Part shown: one piece after another, positions 45,600-56,284 of the stretch
How positions within the stretch are numbered: the stretch's first letter is position 1
How the letters are laid out: the number at the start of each line of letters is the position of its first letter
Assembly: GCA_021292165.1 (NCBI GenBank)
Contig: CM037878.1
Location: forward strand, 248,796,968-248,860,967
DNA from: Shinisaurus crocodilurus
Taxonomy: Eukaryota > Chordata > Lepidosauria > Squamata > Shinisauridae
Length of the DNA: 64,000 nucleotides
Direction: 5' to 3'
The notes under the pieces: generated by a model
Told to the model about the DNA's origin: nothing
Database searches by the model: none
What the model saw: the letters and a program-made list of their open reading frames with translations, nothing else
Position numbers and translations under genes: made by a program

Positions 45600-46358
45600 G
45601 TTGGCCCAGAAGGAAAGCTAGAACACAAATGGAGAGAATTGTTGGGGAGGACGGGCCGAATGCTTCATTTTGGGGAGTAGCTGAACGGAGCTGATTAAGT
45701 TCGCCCCTAACAAGGTTATAAATGCTATAGGCAGAACGCAGTAATAAACAGAAACATGCATTTGACCAATTAAAAGTTGTTTTTAATTTTTATTTCACGA
45801 ATCATGCAGCTTTAATATACATAATAATTCCTAAACACAGTATGAAAAAATAAACCACAAGTATCCACAACAAAGGGTGGGAGTGGGGAATGAAAGGTTG
45901 AATAGCATCCTGAAAGGTAATGTTATTCTACAAACAGAATCCACTTTCTACAAACAGAATCCGATATTCTACAAACAATCCACGTTCTCAGAAATCCCTT
46001 CAGTATTACCAAAATAATTAGTAATCTTAGAAGTAATCTTAAAAGTTGTTTTTAAAAAAGACTCCAGACCTGTTTTTATTTTTTCAGCAAAGTACATGTG
46101 GAAACAGTCACTAATGCGCAGGTGCGCGCGCACACACACACGCCTTTTCTCTTTGCAGACAGCCCACACATTCAGCTATGCAATATATGCACAAAATGTC
46201 TAGCATATGCACTTGGGACAACCAGCCTGACAAACCCTCCACGCTACAGGACACATTTCCATTGCTAGACATGTAAGATTTGATGTGCTGAGCAACTTAC
46301 CACAACTTTGAGACTTAACACAGCTTTATTACACAACTCATTTCTTAAGTACTATCGG
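45600..46358. other. Intergenic DNA 5' of IFT57
   Basis: AT-rich; (CA)n with GCGC near 46120-46140. No divergent first exon recognised opposite the IFT57 promoter. Confidence 0.5.
45923..45985. repeat. Short tandem repeat near the IFT57 promoter
   Basis: Three imperfect copies of TTCTACAAACAGAATCC, about 20-22 bp each. Confidence 0.8.
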
Positions 46359-46580
46359 CAGCGCTGGCCCTACCCATGAGGCAGTTGCCTCAGGCAGCAG
46401 ATACTGAAGTATGGTGGCAACCAGGCATTGGAAGACAAAACTGTGTGTGCTGCATGGCCACTCCAGCACCCCTTAAGCTAGGCTGCTACTTTCAAGTGCA
46501 GTGGAGGATGCTGTCCTCCTGTCACCAGTGTTGAAGAAAGATTCGTGTGAAGGGCCCCCATCTTATTTTTCTCCTCTGCA
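46359..46580. mobile_element. hAT-like terminal fragment
   Basis: CAGCGCTGGCCCTACCCATG with AGGCAGTTGCCTCAGGC is a known style of hAT terminus. The right end is not resolved. A similar start (CAGGGCCAATCCAAAACG) lies at 47767. Confidence 0.5.
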
Positions 46581-46799
46581 TAATATCTAGGGCTAGTTCT
46601 GAGAAAGACAGCACAGGAAAGTATTTGTAATATTTGCTTATTACAAGCAGATAACTAGGGTGATATTATTACAGTGATACAAGCAGATAACTAGGGTAAG
46701 GAGGCAATTAACAGTCATTTGTAACTCTCAGGCGAGGTAGCAGATTCTCAGAAAGAGGCCCTGCATTCCCAAGATGCTTTCAGCCCTTAACTTGCATGC

Positions 46800-46849
<50 letters not shown>

Positions 46850-46875
46850 CAGACAAACACACACACACACGGAAT
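46800..46875. repeat. (CT)n(AT)n(AC)n compound microsatellite
   Basis: About 14 CT, 11 AT and then short AC units. Confidence 0.95.
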
Positions 46876-48289
46876 GTGGGAAGTGTTTTGCTCCACTATT
46901 AGTATTTGTGAGTCAGCACCGGTGCAAACTCTCCCACCACCTGAGCTGGAAAGCACAGAATCTCTCCTCATGTGCTCAGATCTCAATGCTGCGACAAAAC
47001 TGGAAATAAATACAGTGGATTAACAGCCAGTTAACAGCTTTGTATAGAAAAGCTTTCATACTCCCTTCCTGAAAACATCAGTTCAGGCACAGGTATCTGT
47101 TTTACATCATCTGCAGTGAAAAGAATTCATCCAGCTTCTCTGCAATCTCCTTATCCTCCTTTAGTATTCCTTTAATTCATTTGTCATCCAAAGGTCCAAC
47201 TGCCTCCCTAGATGGTTTCCTGCTTCTGGTATATGTTGGGGAAAAAACCCTCCCAAATTTGGTGAATGAGGCAGGGCAATTGCACAATAAAAGCCACATC
47301 TGAAAGCACCCTAAGTGTGTGTGTGCGTGTGTGGTGTTGTACATTCTTTTATGTGTTTTAATCTACATTTGTCATGTCGTCGTCCCGCCCCCCATTCTTA
47401 ATTATTTGTTGTTAAATTGTTGTGTATATTTTTTATTACCCACTTTTGGAATCTGTTCACAAATGGAAAAACATGCTAAAATTATTCTTAAATGAAATAA
47501 ATAAAATAATGTCCCTGAGAGGATCCGCTCCCCCTCAACATCAGTGAATGTAGTATCATAAATTACAACTCACAGAGACAAAGGAATGACAGACCGCTTA
47601 GTTCCTGAATGGCTGGCACAAGAACAAAAGAACTGAAGTAACAGCATTTACCACTGAGCAACTCTGGTCCTTGGAATGAAAAGGAAAAAGCCATGAAGTG
47701 ACACTTTGCATCCCACACAGTGTCTGTCAAAGAATTTACATCTGAAGTAACATTGTACTGAAAATCAGGGCCAATCCAAAACGTTTTGCTGCCTGAAGCA
47801 AAACAGCAAATCGTCTTGCAGCAGAAACCTTAGAAAATCCTTCCGAGAAAAGTGGATTGAAAGTACCTAATTTGATAGCAAGCTATCATGCAAGGTGTTT
47901 AAAGGTAATGGCACAATGGCTCAATGTATGTCCTAGCACACTGTGGTATGTGACTGAGCAAAAATGTGTAAAGGTTTCACTTAGAATATTACCATGGTAT
48001 TGTAAAAAGAAATTCAAGGACTTATTTATTTAACACTTAGAGGTGTAAGACAATTACAATCCATGCATTACTGCAACTATGTTAGTTTGGGATAATTTTA
48101 TGAATATCTTTTCTCCTGAAAATTTTGTTGCTTTTGTCATTTATTTGCAATTATAATTTCACATTAGTTGATGGAGTCTCAAACTAGTAGACATAATGTC
48201 TACAGATTTGTACAAATGGTGACAAATGGCACTTGTATTTCTTTATATGATCCTACACACAAATTAGGACAGGCCTCTCTTTAGTTGCA
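46876..48289. other. Intergenic, no gene seen
   Basis: A LINE-like AT-rich 3' end may lie at 47370-47505 (AATCTGTTCACAAATGG, AAATAAATAAAATAATG). A hAT-like terminus lies at 47767-47830. Otherwise nothing. Confidence 0.45.
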
Positions 48290-48770
48290 ATATAACCAAT
48301 TAAGCTCCTTAGGGCAAAATGTGTGGCCGCAAGAGAGAGTCTAGCTGGCCGTAGGAGTCCCAACTCCGACCTCGGAAATGCGCTCTGATGCGGACTCCCA
48401 CCTTGGAGCGCTCTCCCGCCACCCTTGCACCCAGCACAGAAAGAACCACACCAGCTGCAGCTCCAAGGTCGGAAGACCGACCTTGGAGCCAGAGGTTTGT
48501 GGGCATTCCAGGGGATGGAGAGGGGATGAGAGAGGCTCCGCCATGATAGGTAGTATCCTGCTGGCACCTCAGCCCATCCTCCTTGCACTCTGGGGCAAAA
48601 GACTTAGATGGCCAAAAGCAGCCATCTAAGTCTTCTGCAGGGTGGGAGGAACACAGACGTTTGCCTCTGCGTCTGCGCTCCTTCCACCCTTGATAGCATA
48701 CCCGTAATTCTCCAAGTTCAGAGGGTTACAGGCCGCCACACTGGATTGCACTGCGCCATAATTTCTAACA
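48290..48770. mobile_element. GC-rich repeat family 'GCAATCC-long', copy C
   Basis: The core CACAGAAAGAACCACACCAG and CCAAGGTCGGAAGACCGACC match copies A, B and D. Hairpin AGACTTAGATGGC / GCCATCTAAGTCT at 48600-48633. Ends near TGGATTGCACTGCGCC. Confidence 0.65.
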
Positions 48771-48774
48771 TTCA

Positions 48775-49225
48775 CAATATTGTGTTGAATTCAGATCTAA
48801 CTACTTTTGAGCAATTGATTTGCAAACTGAAGAAGTTTAAAGGTTTATTATCACAGATTCATCTGTTAATTATACAGAGAGATGAAAATAAAGGTAATAG
48901 TTTCAAAACTAGATGAGAGGGAGCAATCGGCCATCTAATTACATCACAGGTGTGAAAGAAAATATTCTTACAAGGCCCAGCCTGTTCACTCTGCGATAAT
49001 ATGAAAGAAAATCACTATATCAATACTATGTGACACCTAATCGATTTAGTAATAATTATGGGAACTGAAGACAGATGTTGGTGATGTGAAAATGACAAAG
49101 CTAATTTTATGCACATTTGGTGGGAATGCCCTCTTATTAATTACTTTTGGGGAAGGGTTATATATGCAATATCAATAATTACACATGTTTCTATATCCTA
49201 TGACTCCCTAACAGTCCTCCTTGGT
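48775..49225 (+). pseudogene. L1 ORF2 C-terminal fragment
   Basis: CENDKANFMHIWWECPLINY followed by FWGRV is the Cys/Trp-rich C-terminal segment of L1 ORF2. Preceding DNA around 48780-48900 (LSQIHLLIIQRDENKG) fits the upstream ORF2. Frameshifted and truncated. Confidence 0.7.
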
Positions 49226-49447
49226 TATACATGTATGTATGTATTTATTATTTATTACATACATTTCTATACCACCCAGCAGCCAAAGTTCTGGTTCATC
49301 ATGTAGATGAACAGATAGATCCTATCACAAAGAAATGGTTCAGAATTTATTCGCATGATTAGGGCAGTAGGTACCCATAACCCACCAAACTTGGAGGATT
49401 ACGGCTTTACGGGTATCCAATTGAAGGCGGGAAGAGCACAGTGGATA

Positions 49448-49832
49448 GGATTGCCATGTCTCTCCCCTCGCCCTCCAAAACATTTAGACGTCTGATTTCA
49501 GCCGTCTAAATGTTTTTCCCCTCCTCACGAGAAGGAGAGGTGAGGCACCACCTGGATTCATTGAATTATAGCGGTGCTTTGCTTTTCCCCTCCCCGCCCC
49601 CAGGAACGCCCCCCCCCATGCCAGAACCGACCGAAGAAGGTCATCTGTCTTTGGTTCCGAGCTGGCACAGAAAGAACCATGCTGGCTGCGAGGTGGGGGT
49701 GGGGGACGGCGCTGCGCTGGCGGAGTCCCTGCTGCGACCTCAGAAGGGATTTCTGAGGTCACAGTGGGGAGTCTGACCTATCCTATGCCCCCCCCCGCAA
49801 GATTGGAGGGCCATAGGATTGCACCCTAAAGG
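49448..49832. mobile_element. GC-rich repeat family 'GCAATCC-long', copy D
   Basis: Starts AGGATTGCCATGTCTC and ends GCCATAGGATTGCACCCTA. The core TGGCACAGAAAGAACCATGC is shared. Hairpin AACATTTAGACG / CGTCTAAATGTT at about 49479-49513. Confidence 0.65.
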
Positions 49833-49989
49833 CATTATTTTGAGATATCCTTACCCAATGTTCAGTTTTTGTTTATTTTACATACAAATATCATTACATT
49901 TACTGTAGAACATGCAAAAACTGTCAAATAGCAAATAACTAGCTTTCGGATTTCAAACTAGATTTTCTAATGTATATATTTAAATATAT

Positions 49990-50540
49990 ATATATATTAT
50001 TTAAAATTCCCTAGAGGGCTGTTGACTTGGGGTGGGGGGAACACCATGTACTGTTCTTGTTTTCTTTTCAAAATGTATATTTCGTTACAATATAAAAGGA
50101 AATATAATACATACTATAAACAATATAACATTCATGCAAAACAACACCAAGCATTATCTAACATTCCCATAAAATATCATTCAGAAGAGCTAGCTAGTAC
50201 GGTATTCAAAAAGTGAAAAACCAAAACATTTATACAATGTAGACAAAAGGTGACAAATTTCACACCTTAATTGGATTATAACCAGGAAAAACTTTTATAT
50301 GTCATTATCCAAGTTGTATCTAGCCCTCATAAAGCCAATAAAAAGGTTTACTGACATTGGAAAAACAGGCAGTCTTTGGTCTACCATCTCTTAAATGGAC
50401 CTACCGGTACTCTGTTAGCTAAGACATCTCTGCAACCTTCCAAATTTTACACAACCATTTTTTCAAAGAGGGGGTAGCATTACTCCTCCAATTTCTGGCA
50501 ACCAAAATCCTAGCAGCAATCAATAGAATATGAATCCTAC
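49990..50540 (-). pseudogene. L1 ORF2 3' fragment, minus strand
   Basis: In reverse it reads LLLAARILVARNWRSNATPS followed by LKKWLCKIWKVAEMS, the end of L1 ORF2, then an AT-rich 3' UTR toward 50000. It abuts a plus-strand L1 fragment of the same ORF2 region. Confidence 0.65.
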
Positions 50541-50824
50541 TAAAGATTTAATTACAAACTTATTGACAGCAGCAAGGTTAATGATACCTAGAAAATGGAA
50601 AATGCAATGTGATTATCAAATAGAGGAATGGTATAAAGAGGTACAGGATATTGCTATTAATGAAAAATTAAACGTGTAGTATTAAAGTTAAAAGGGGATT
50701 ATCGAATCAAAATGATTTTAAAGAAATACGGAGAGCATTTGTAGATTTTGTTTTATTAAGTGGGAAAGGGTGTACACCTTCACAAGAGTCATTACAATTT
50801 TGGAAGGCTGAATAATTATGTATT
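50541..50824 (+). pseudogene. L1 ORF2 3' fragment, plus strand, split by an RTE-like insert
   Basis: LITNLLTAARLMIPRKWKMQ followed by YQIEEWYKEVQDIAI matches the same L1 ORF2 end as the minus fragment. L1-like AT-rich 3' sequence resumes at 51816-51930 after the inserted LINE. Confidence 0.6.
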
Positions 50825-51815
50825 CAGTTGGTCCCGGTTATCCTAAATGCTTTTGCAGAAGCATACGAAAAACTTGGTCTCTCACTTAACATCAAAAAAA
50901 CCAAAGTGCTTCATCAGCAAGTGCAAGCCAATCCTTTGGTGATGCCATCTCTCCAGCTTGGCGGGACAATACTGGAAAATGTCGATCATTTTCTCTATCT
51001 TGGCAGCTATCTTTCTGTTACAGCTAACATCGACAGTGAAATCCAGCATCGTCTGAGCTCCGCAAGTGCCGCATTTTCTCGAATGAAACATAGAGTGTTC
51101 GAGGATCGGGATATTTGTAAGAAGACCAAAACACTGGTTTATGAAGCCATTGTATTACCAACTTTATTGTATGCCTGCGAAACATGGACTATCTATAAAC
51201 GTCACTTCCACCTCCTTGAAAGGTTTCATCAACGATGCCTCCGGAAAATCCTGCAAATTACTTGGGAAGATAGGCGAACAAATGTCAGTGTACTGGAAGA
51301 AGCAAAGACTACTAGCATTGAAAAAATGATCCTTCAACGCCAACTTCAGTGGACCGGTCATGTTTTCGAATGCCGACTGCCGTCTCCCAAAGCAGTACTT
51401 ACTCCCAACTCAAGGATGGAAAGCGGAATATCGGTGGTCAATATAAGAGGTTTAAAGATGTTCATAAGGCTAATCTAAAAAAATGATATAAACATCGAAA
51501 AACTGGGAAGCTGGCCATGAACGATCTAAATGGGGTTGGCCTTTCACAAAGGTTCCATGGACTTTGAAGAAGCCCGAGTGCAAGGTGAAAGGGAGAAACG
51601 TGCTAAGCGAAAAGCACGTCAAATGAATCCTTTACAGGACCAATTCTATATCTGGTAACCTGTGTCCTCACTGGGAAGCTGTGTGGATCTAGAATTGGCC
51701 TCCACAGTCACTTACGGACCCATCGCTAGAGTCTACACAATCTTCTTTAGAATTTCCTCCTTTTATCCCGGAAGACAATCTTACTCGGTCACGAGTGATC
51801 GCCTGATGATGATGG
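50825..51815 (+). pseudogene. RTE-like non-LTR retrotransposon, 3' part with zinc-finger tail
   Basis: A 217-codon frame (50828-51478) shows LSLNIKKTKVLHQ (RT end), LENVDHFLYLGSYLS, DSEIQHRLSSASAAFSRMK, YEAIVLPTLLYACETWT and FHQRCLRKILQITWEDRRTN. These are conserved blocks of the post-RT region of RTE-type LINEs; the clade is inferred. After a frameshift, CGSRIGLHSHLRTHR and a stop (51661-51729) form the C2H2-like tail. One Cys of the first pair is lost. The 3' end is GATGATGATG. The RT catalytic part and endonuclease are missing (5' truncated). Confidence 0.8.
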
Positions 51816-51955
51816 GGGTGTGCACTTATTATTATTTTGTTGTTGTCTTAATTTGTTTGGTATATAATTTGTAGGTTTATGTATTTTGTAGCTTATATGT
51901 TAAAATTTGAATATATATATTTTAAAAAAGAATATGAATCTGATTTTACATGTAT

Positions 51956-52082
51956 TACACTGCAATCCCATACATGTCTGTTCAGAAATATGTCCTGTTG
52001 AATTAAACACACTTTCCTGGAAGTAGGCGCCATTGAACACATGGGACTTGTTTCAAAGTAAACATACATAAGACTGTGCCAT
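51956..52082. mobile_element. GCAATCC-family palindromic MITEs, one or two copies
   Basis: ACTGCAATCCCATACATG, then TTCAGAAATATGTCCTGTTG, then GGGACTTGTTTCAAAGTAA. Confidence 0.6.
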
Positions 52083-52813
52083 TAATTAAAAAAGAGCCAA
52101 AACATTATTGACCAAAACAAGATATTCATTCAGAGACTGAAGGTATAAACCCATGCCCCTGGTGAATTTCAGCAGTCAGTGGGCTAATGCAGTTCAGTTG
52201 ACATCAGAACCACATGAGTCCTATTCATGTGGTATTCTCATGGTGAATCAAGAGCCCTGCCATGAATATCACACCCCATGCTAGCCCTGCCTTCAGTGCA
52301 GGTGTCTGCAAAGGAACCCCCGTGTGTGAGCTTCTGCTAGCAAATTGGGGCTCCATGTAGTCAGGAAGCCCACACAACCCAGCATCCTAATCACATGGAA
52401 CTCCTACATACCTGCAGTTGTTCACACATACGGATGCCTTTGCAGATTACATCATTACGCTCATTACATCAGGTTGCAGGGTGTCATGCTTGACCCAAGC
52501 CAGGAAGTCTCCTCCTTTGCTGAAAATTCTGAGGCCAAAGACCCCATGAGACCACTCAATACAAGCATCCCCCTAGATGCCCCTCACAGCCCCAAAGAGA
52601 CCACACTAGGCCCTTCGGCAACAGGGGTCCTTGAGGCACCCATGGATGGTGCTTCTGATTACCTTACCATACCTTCCAACTTTTCACAGATGAAAATAGG
52701 GACACATGTGAATTTGTAAGAGGTATGGTTAAGCAGCATGAAGGTGTGTTCAAGAGGGTGTGGCCAGGCAACATGAGGGCATGGCCAAGGGTATAGCCAC
52801 CCATCCCAGGATG
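52083..52813. other. Intergenic, no recognised feature
   Basis: An open stretch at 52345-52719 has no recognisable domain. Nothing else seen. Confidence 0.45.
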
Positions 52814-52974
52814 CTCTAACCCAGGGCTCTCCAACCTTGGGTCCCCAGATGTTGCTGGCCTAGGTGGCCTACAGCTCCCAGCATACCCAGCCAGCATGGC
52901 TAATAACAAGGGATTCTGGGAGCTGTAGTCCAGCAACATCTGGGGACCCAAGGTTGGAGAGCCCTGCTCTAACC
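52814..52974. mobile_element. Palindromic hAT MITE with perfect 8-bp duplication
   Basis: Element 52822-52966, arms CAGGGCTCTCCAACCTTGGG / reverse. CTCTAACC at 52814-52821 and 52967-52974. Close relative of 35503-35638. Confidence 0.9.
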
Positions 52975-53034
52975 ATTTAAGGGCTCTGACCAATCTGAAG
53001 CCACTTTGATTTCCAGACCCATGGTGATTGCTGT

Positions 53035-53130
53035 TGTCATTATTATTATTGTACCATCAATGTGCATGGTGCTTTACCGAGTATAAGAGAACAGTTCCCT
53101 GCCCCAAAGAGCTTACAATCTAAAATGTAA
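53035..53130 (-). repeat. LINE/SINE 3' tail fragment
   Basis: (ATT)n followed by GTGCATGGTGCTTTACCGAG and CCCCAAAGAGCTTACAATCT, a widespread vertebrate LINE 3' end, reversed. Clade not assigned. Confidence 0.5.
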
Positions 53131-53745
53131 TATAGAGGCAACAACAAATGGTAGGAAGGGGTAACAGGGGAGGAATATGCCATTATTTTAGTCAAACATA
53201 ACTTTCAGACTACTTTCCCCACATTGTGCAGGAAACTCCTTGTTTTAAAGATCTCCCTCCCACTTTAAAAATGGATCCCTCCATGGTGGCTTTGTTCTCA
53301 TTAGTAGTTTGCCAAAGAAATAATAATATTTAACATTTAGATAACTCTTGAGTGTGCAAAGTGGTTCACAGGCCCACCCTACAAGCGCCCATTTTCTCCA
53401 CTCAGAAAAAAAACATGTGGGCTCTACTGTACTTTATTAAAAAAACAAGAACAACAACACTGTGATTGAACAACAATGCCAAAATGGAATGATGATGTTT
53501 GTTGCTGCTATTTGAGGTAGTTGGGATTTTTTCTTTCTTTCTCTTGAGGAGGGTGTGTTTTCTGCTAACTCCCTTCTCATGCATTAAAAAAAAAAAACAA
53601 TCCAAACTTCCTGCAGAATAATCCTAATTATTACTGTAGAGAGCTTTCTCCATTGCACTTCAACATGTGTTAGAAAAAGACTTTCACATGGGGTACACAG
53701 GTAGAGCCAAGTAAAATTTACTGCTGCTCTGAAGACAGAAGAACA

Positions 53746-53820
53746 GTGCAATCCTATGCATGTGTACTCAGAAGTAAGTCCCATTACGTTCAATGGGACT
53801 TACTCACAGGAAAGTGTGTA
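53746..53820. mobile_element. GCAATCC-family palindromic MITE, best-preserved copy
   Basis: GTGCAATCCTATGCATGTGT, AGTAAGTCCCATTACGTTCA and ATGGGACTTACTCAC form a near-palindrome of about 75 bp. Confidence 0.75.
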
Positions 53821-54150
53821 TATTTTAAAGCAATCTACAACACTGACCATCACATCTTGTGGCAGAAAATTGATTATGCATTGTGTGAAGAAGTATTGTG
53901 TAATTGAGGAATAATTGTGAAATGCTGCTCCTTGCTAGAAGAAGAGGTAGCAGCCGTGCCAGTGCTAGGATGATTTTTCCAGAATTATATTATTTTATAA
54001 TATTTTATAAGTGGCTTTTGTAATTTTTTAAACCTTACTTAAACCCTTAATTGCTGATATCTGGTGTTTTTCAGGGGGGGGCAGTGCTTGCAGGGCAATC
54101 TCTTTTTGTTTTAAAATTGTCAGGATTGGCACAAATTCAACAGGTGAAGC

Positions 54151-54565
54151 TGTGGAGGACCAGCACCCGGGTCCTATGCGTGAGTTCGGCGCTTAACGGG
54201 TTAACCGGCACTGAGCTACAGCCCGTACAAGCGGTTGAAATTGACCAGGAGGTTTGCGCAGCAAAAGGAAACTCCAGAGCCTTTGTATGACTATATAAGG
54301 CGTTTATTTGCTACACGTTAAATGGAGCGGAACGAATAGCTTTCTAGGAATACTACAACGTCAACACGACCTGAAGTAACCCCAAGGTTTGTGAATGAAA
54401 AGGTTCCCAGGCTAGCGTATTGGGGAAAACAGTTACCTTAGCTCAGAGACTTTACACTGGTTAGTTTTCTGCCTGGCTCCGGATCCGCCTGACCCGGGGA
54501 AGAGAACAGCTTCGCCCAGCCACAGCTGGAGGACTGACTTGATGAAGCGACCCGTGTTCCCAACA
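54151..54565 (-). mobile_element. Possible solo LTR
   Basis: Read in reverse, a 415-bp unit begins TGTTGGGAACACGGG, ends GGTCCTCCACA (TG...CA rule) and has AATAAA near 54303-54308. No flanking duplication, primer-binding site or internal viral genes were seen, so this is tentative. Confidence 0.4.
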
Positions 54566-55255
54566 ACTCCCAGAAGATGTGCAAGGGGTTTTCTACCCCA
54601 CCTTTTCCCGCTCTCCCGCCCCCTGCCTGTCAGGTGGGCTTATCCCTGCCCCCTGTGTGGCAGGTGGGCTTATGCCTGCCCGGGGAAAAGATGACGTATC
54701 CTGGTCCGGGGTGTACTTTACAGCTCATAGTGGCTGCCCTGTCTTCTTGATGGCCCGCAATTCTCTTGTGGATTCCGACCAAGAACTTCCTTGTTGGTCT
54801 GCAGGTTTCGTCTGGCAGAGCCAGCACCTCCAGTTCCCCTTCCACCCCCTGTGGAGAGGTTTATGCAGACAGAGCTTGGCAGGGAAATGTGTGTGTGCGT
54901 TGTGTGTTGTGTGTGTTCATATTCCTTTTACAGTTGGGCTTTCTCCACAGAAGCTTACCCACCCACCCCACACCCCCAAACTTGGCACTTCAGAGAGAAG
55001 GGGAAGTTTCTTGCATTTCCTTCTAACACTGTAACCTCATCTGTCAGAGGCAGAGAGTCAGCTCTGTTAGGAAATAAAATCTTTGGCAATATAAAGATAG
55101 GAATAAATTCCCTCATTCACCTCTCCCTCCGTTCAGGCCAGCGAGTGCAGTTTCCACCTCCTTTTCTTTTCACCAAGCAGAGGCAGCAGCGCCTGCACAC
55201 ACATCCTGATGTCTGTTCCCTCCCTGCTTACTGTGGGCTGCCCTTGGAGCCTATC
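54566..55255. other. Intergenic, GC-rich segment
   Basis: GCAGGTGGGCTTATGCCTGCC-like words repeat near 54633 and 54660; GT-rich at 54885-54920. No gene recognised. Confidence 0.45.
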
Positions 55256-55332
55256 TTAAAGGGGCCATGAGCAAAATTGCAGCTAAGCTAAAAGTTTTAA
55301 CTTAGCTGCAATTTTGCCCATGGCCCCTTTAA
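55256..55332. repeat. 77-bp near-perfect palindrome
   Basis: TTAAAGGGGCCATGAGCAAA...AGCTAAG (55256-55287) and its inverse (55301-55332), with a 13-base spacer. Likely a MITE. Confidence 0.8.
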
Positions 55333-55753
55333 AAGCACCTTAAAGTAGCTTTCGGGAGGCAGGGGAATTTGGGACTCTGCATAACAAAGTGAGAAGCCCT
55401 GATGGCTTATGGGTGGAGACTATGCCTTACCTCACTCCTGGAATCAGAGGAGGAAGCTGAACAGCCACCCAGCCCTAGGGAGCATCAGCACCAAAAGGTG
55501 CAGGCATAGGCAGCCTCTCATCAACAAAGCACACACTTGTCCCAAAGAAACTAGACTCCTCAGGAGTAAGAGGGCTCATCAGGAGTAGGGGACTCTTTAG
55601 GAGTAAGAAGCCTGATGGACTTGGTTAACTGTTGCAGCTGGACAGGGCTCTGAAGAGCAGGCTACATAAGCCTTCTGTTCCAGTCTGTCCACTTCTGGAA
55701 CAATATAGGCCCTATGCACTGTGTACCCCAGCTACCTTGTGCCAGCTGTGTGC

Positions 55754-55954
55754 TTAGGACACAGGGCCAGTGATCTTTCCTCTGAAAGGAAGTGACCCCC
55801 TAGTAGTGCTGCCCCTGAAATGTCTCACCACTTGGGCAAGTGGAGAGTGCCTAACAGACATTTTTTCTGCCATTTTTCTGTTGCAAATGAAGGCACCTGT
55901 TGAATCACATCCTGAAAAAACATGAATTGCAAGCAGTGCTGTGTACACCATCAA
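55754..55954 (-). pseudogene. Relic of a DNA-transposon-associated protein
   Basis: The minus frame reads LLAIHVFSGCDSTGAFICNR. An 'H-x-F-T/S-G-C-D-T/S-T' motif is, as I recall, shared by a family of uncharacterised transposon-linked vertebrate proteins. Stops on both sides; only about 66 residues remain. Confidence 0.45.
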
Positions 55955-55960
55955 GGTAAA

Positions 55961-56210
55961 CAGTCATGCCTTGGATTGAGAGCATAATTCGTTCCTGGAA
56001 ACATGCTTGTAATCCAAAACACTCATATCAAAACGAAATCCCCTCCCAAAAAAATTGTACAGAGATTTTTAATTTAAGCCATACTACAGTACTTGTATTG
56101 CAAGACGTTGCTTGTATATCAAGTCAAAAATAAATAAATAAATATTTAAAAATTTGCTTGTCTTGCAAAACGCTCTCAAACCAAGTTACTTGCAATCCAA
56201 GGTATTGCTG
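55961..56210. mobile_element. Mariner/pogo-like MITE, copy 2
   Basis: CAGTCATGCCTTGGATTGAG at the left, reversed CAGCAATACCTTGGATTGC at the right, with ATAATTCGTTCCTGGAA inside. An AT-rich centre includes (AAAT)n. Confidence 0.7.
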
Positions 56211-56284
56211 TACTATGTTTACTGATATTTTTCACCCCTGTCCTGGACAAGCAAGAAAACAAGGAAGTAAATCAAGACTGAGTG

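Noticed and set aside
52345..52719. 124-codon plus-strand frame
   Set aside because: No recognisable domain, no splice context, and it overlaps repeat edges. Chance frame in intergenic DNA.
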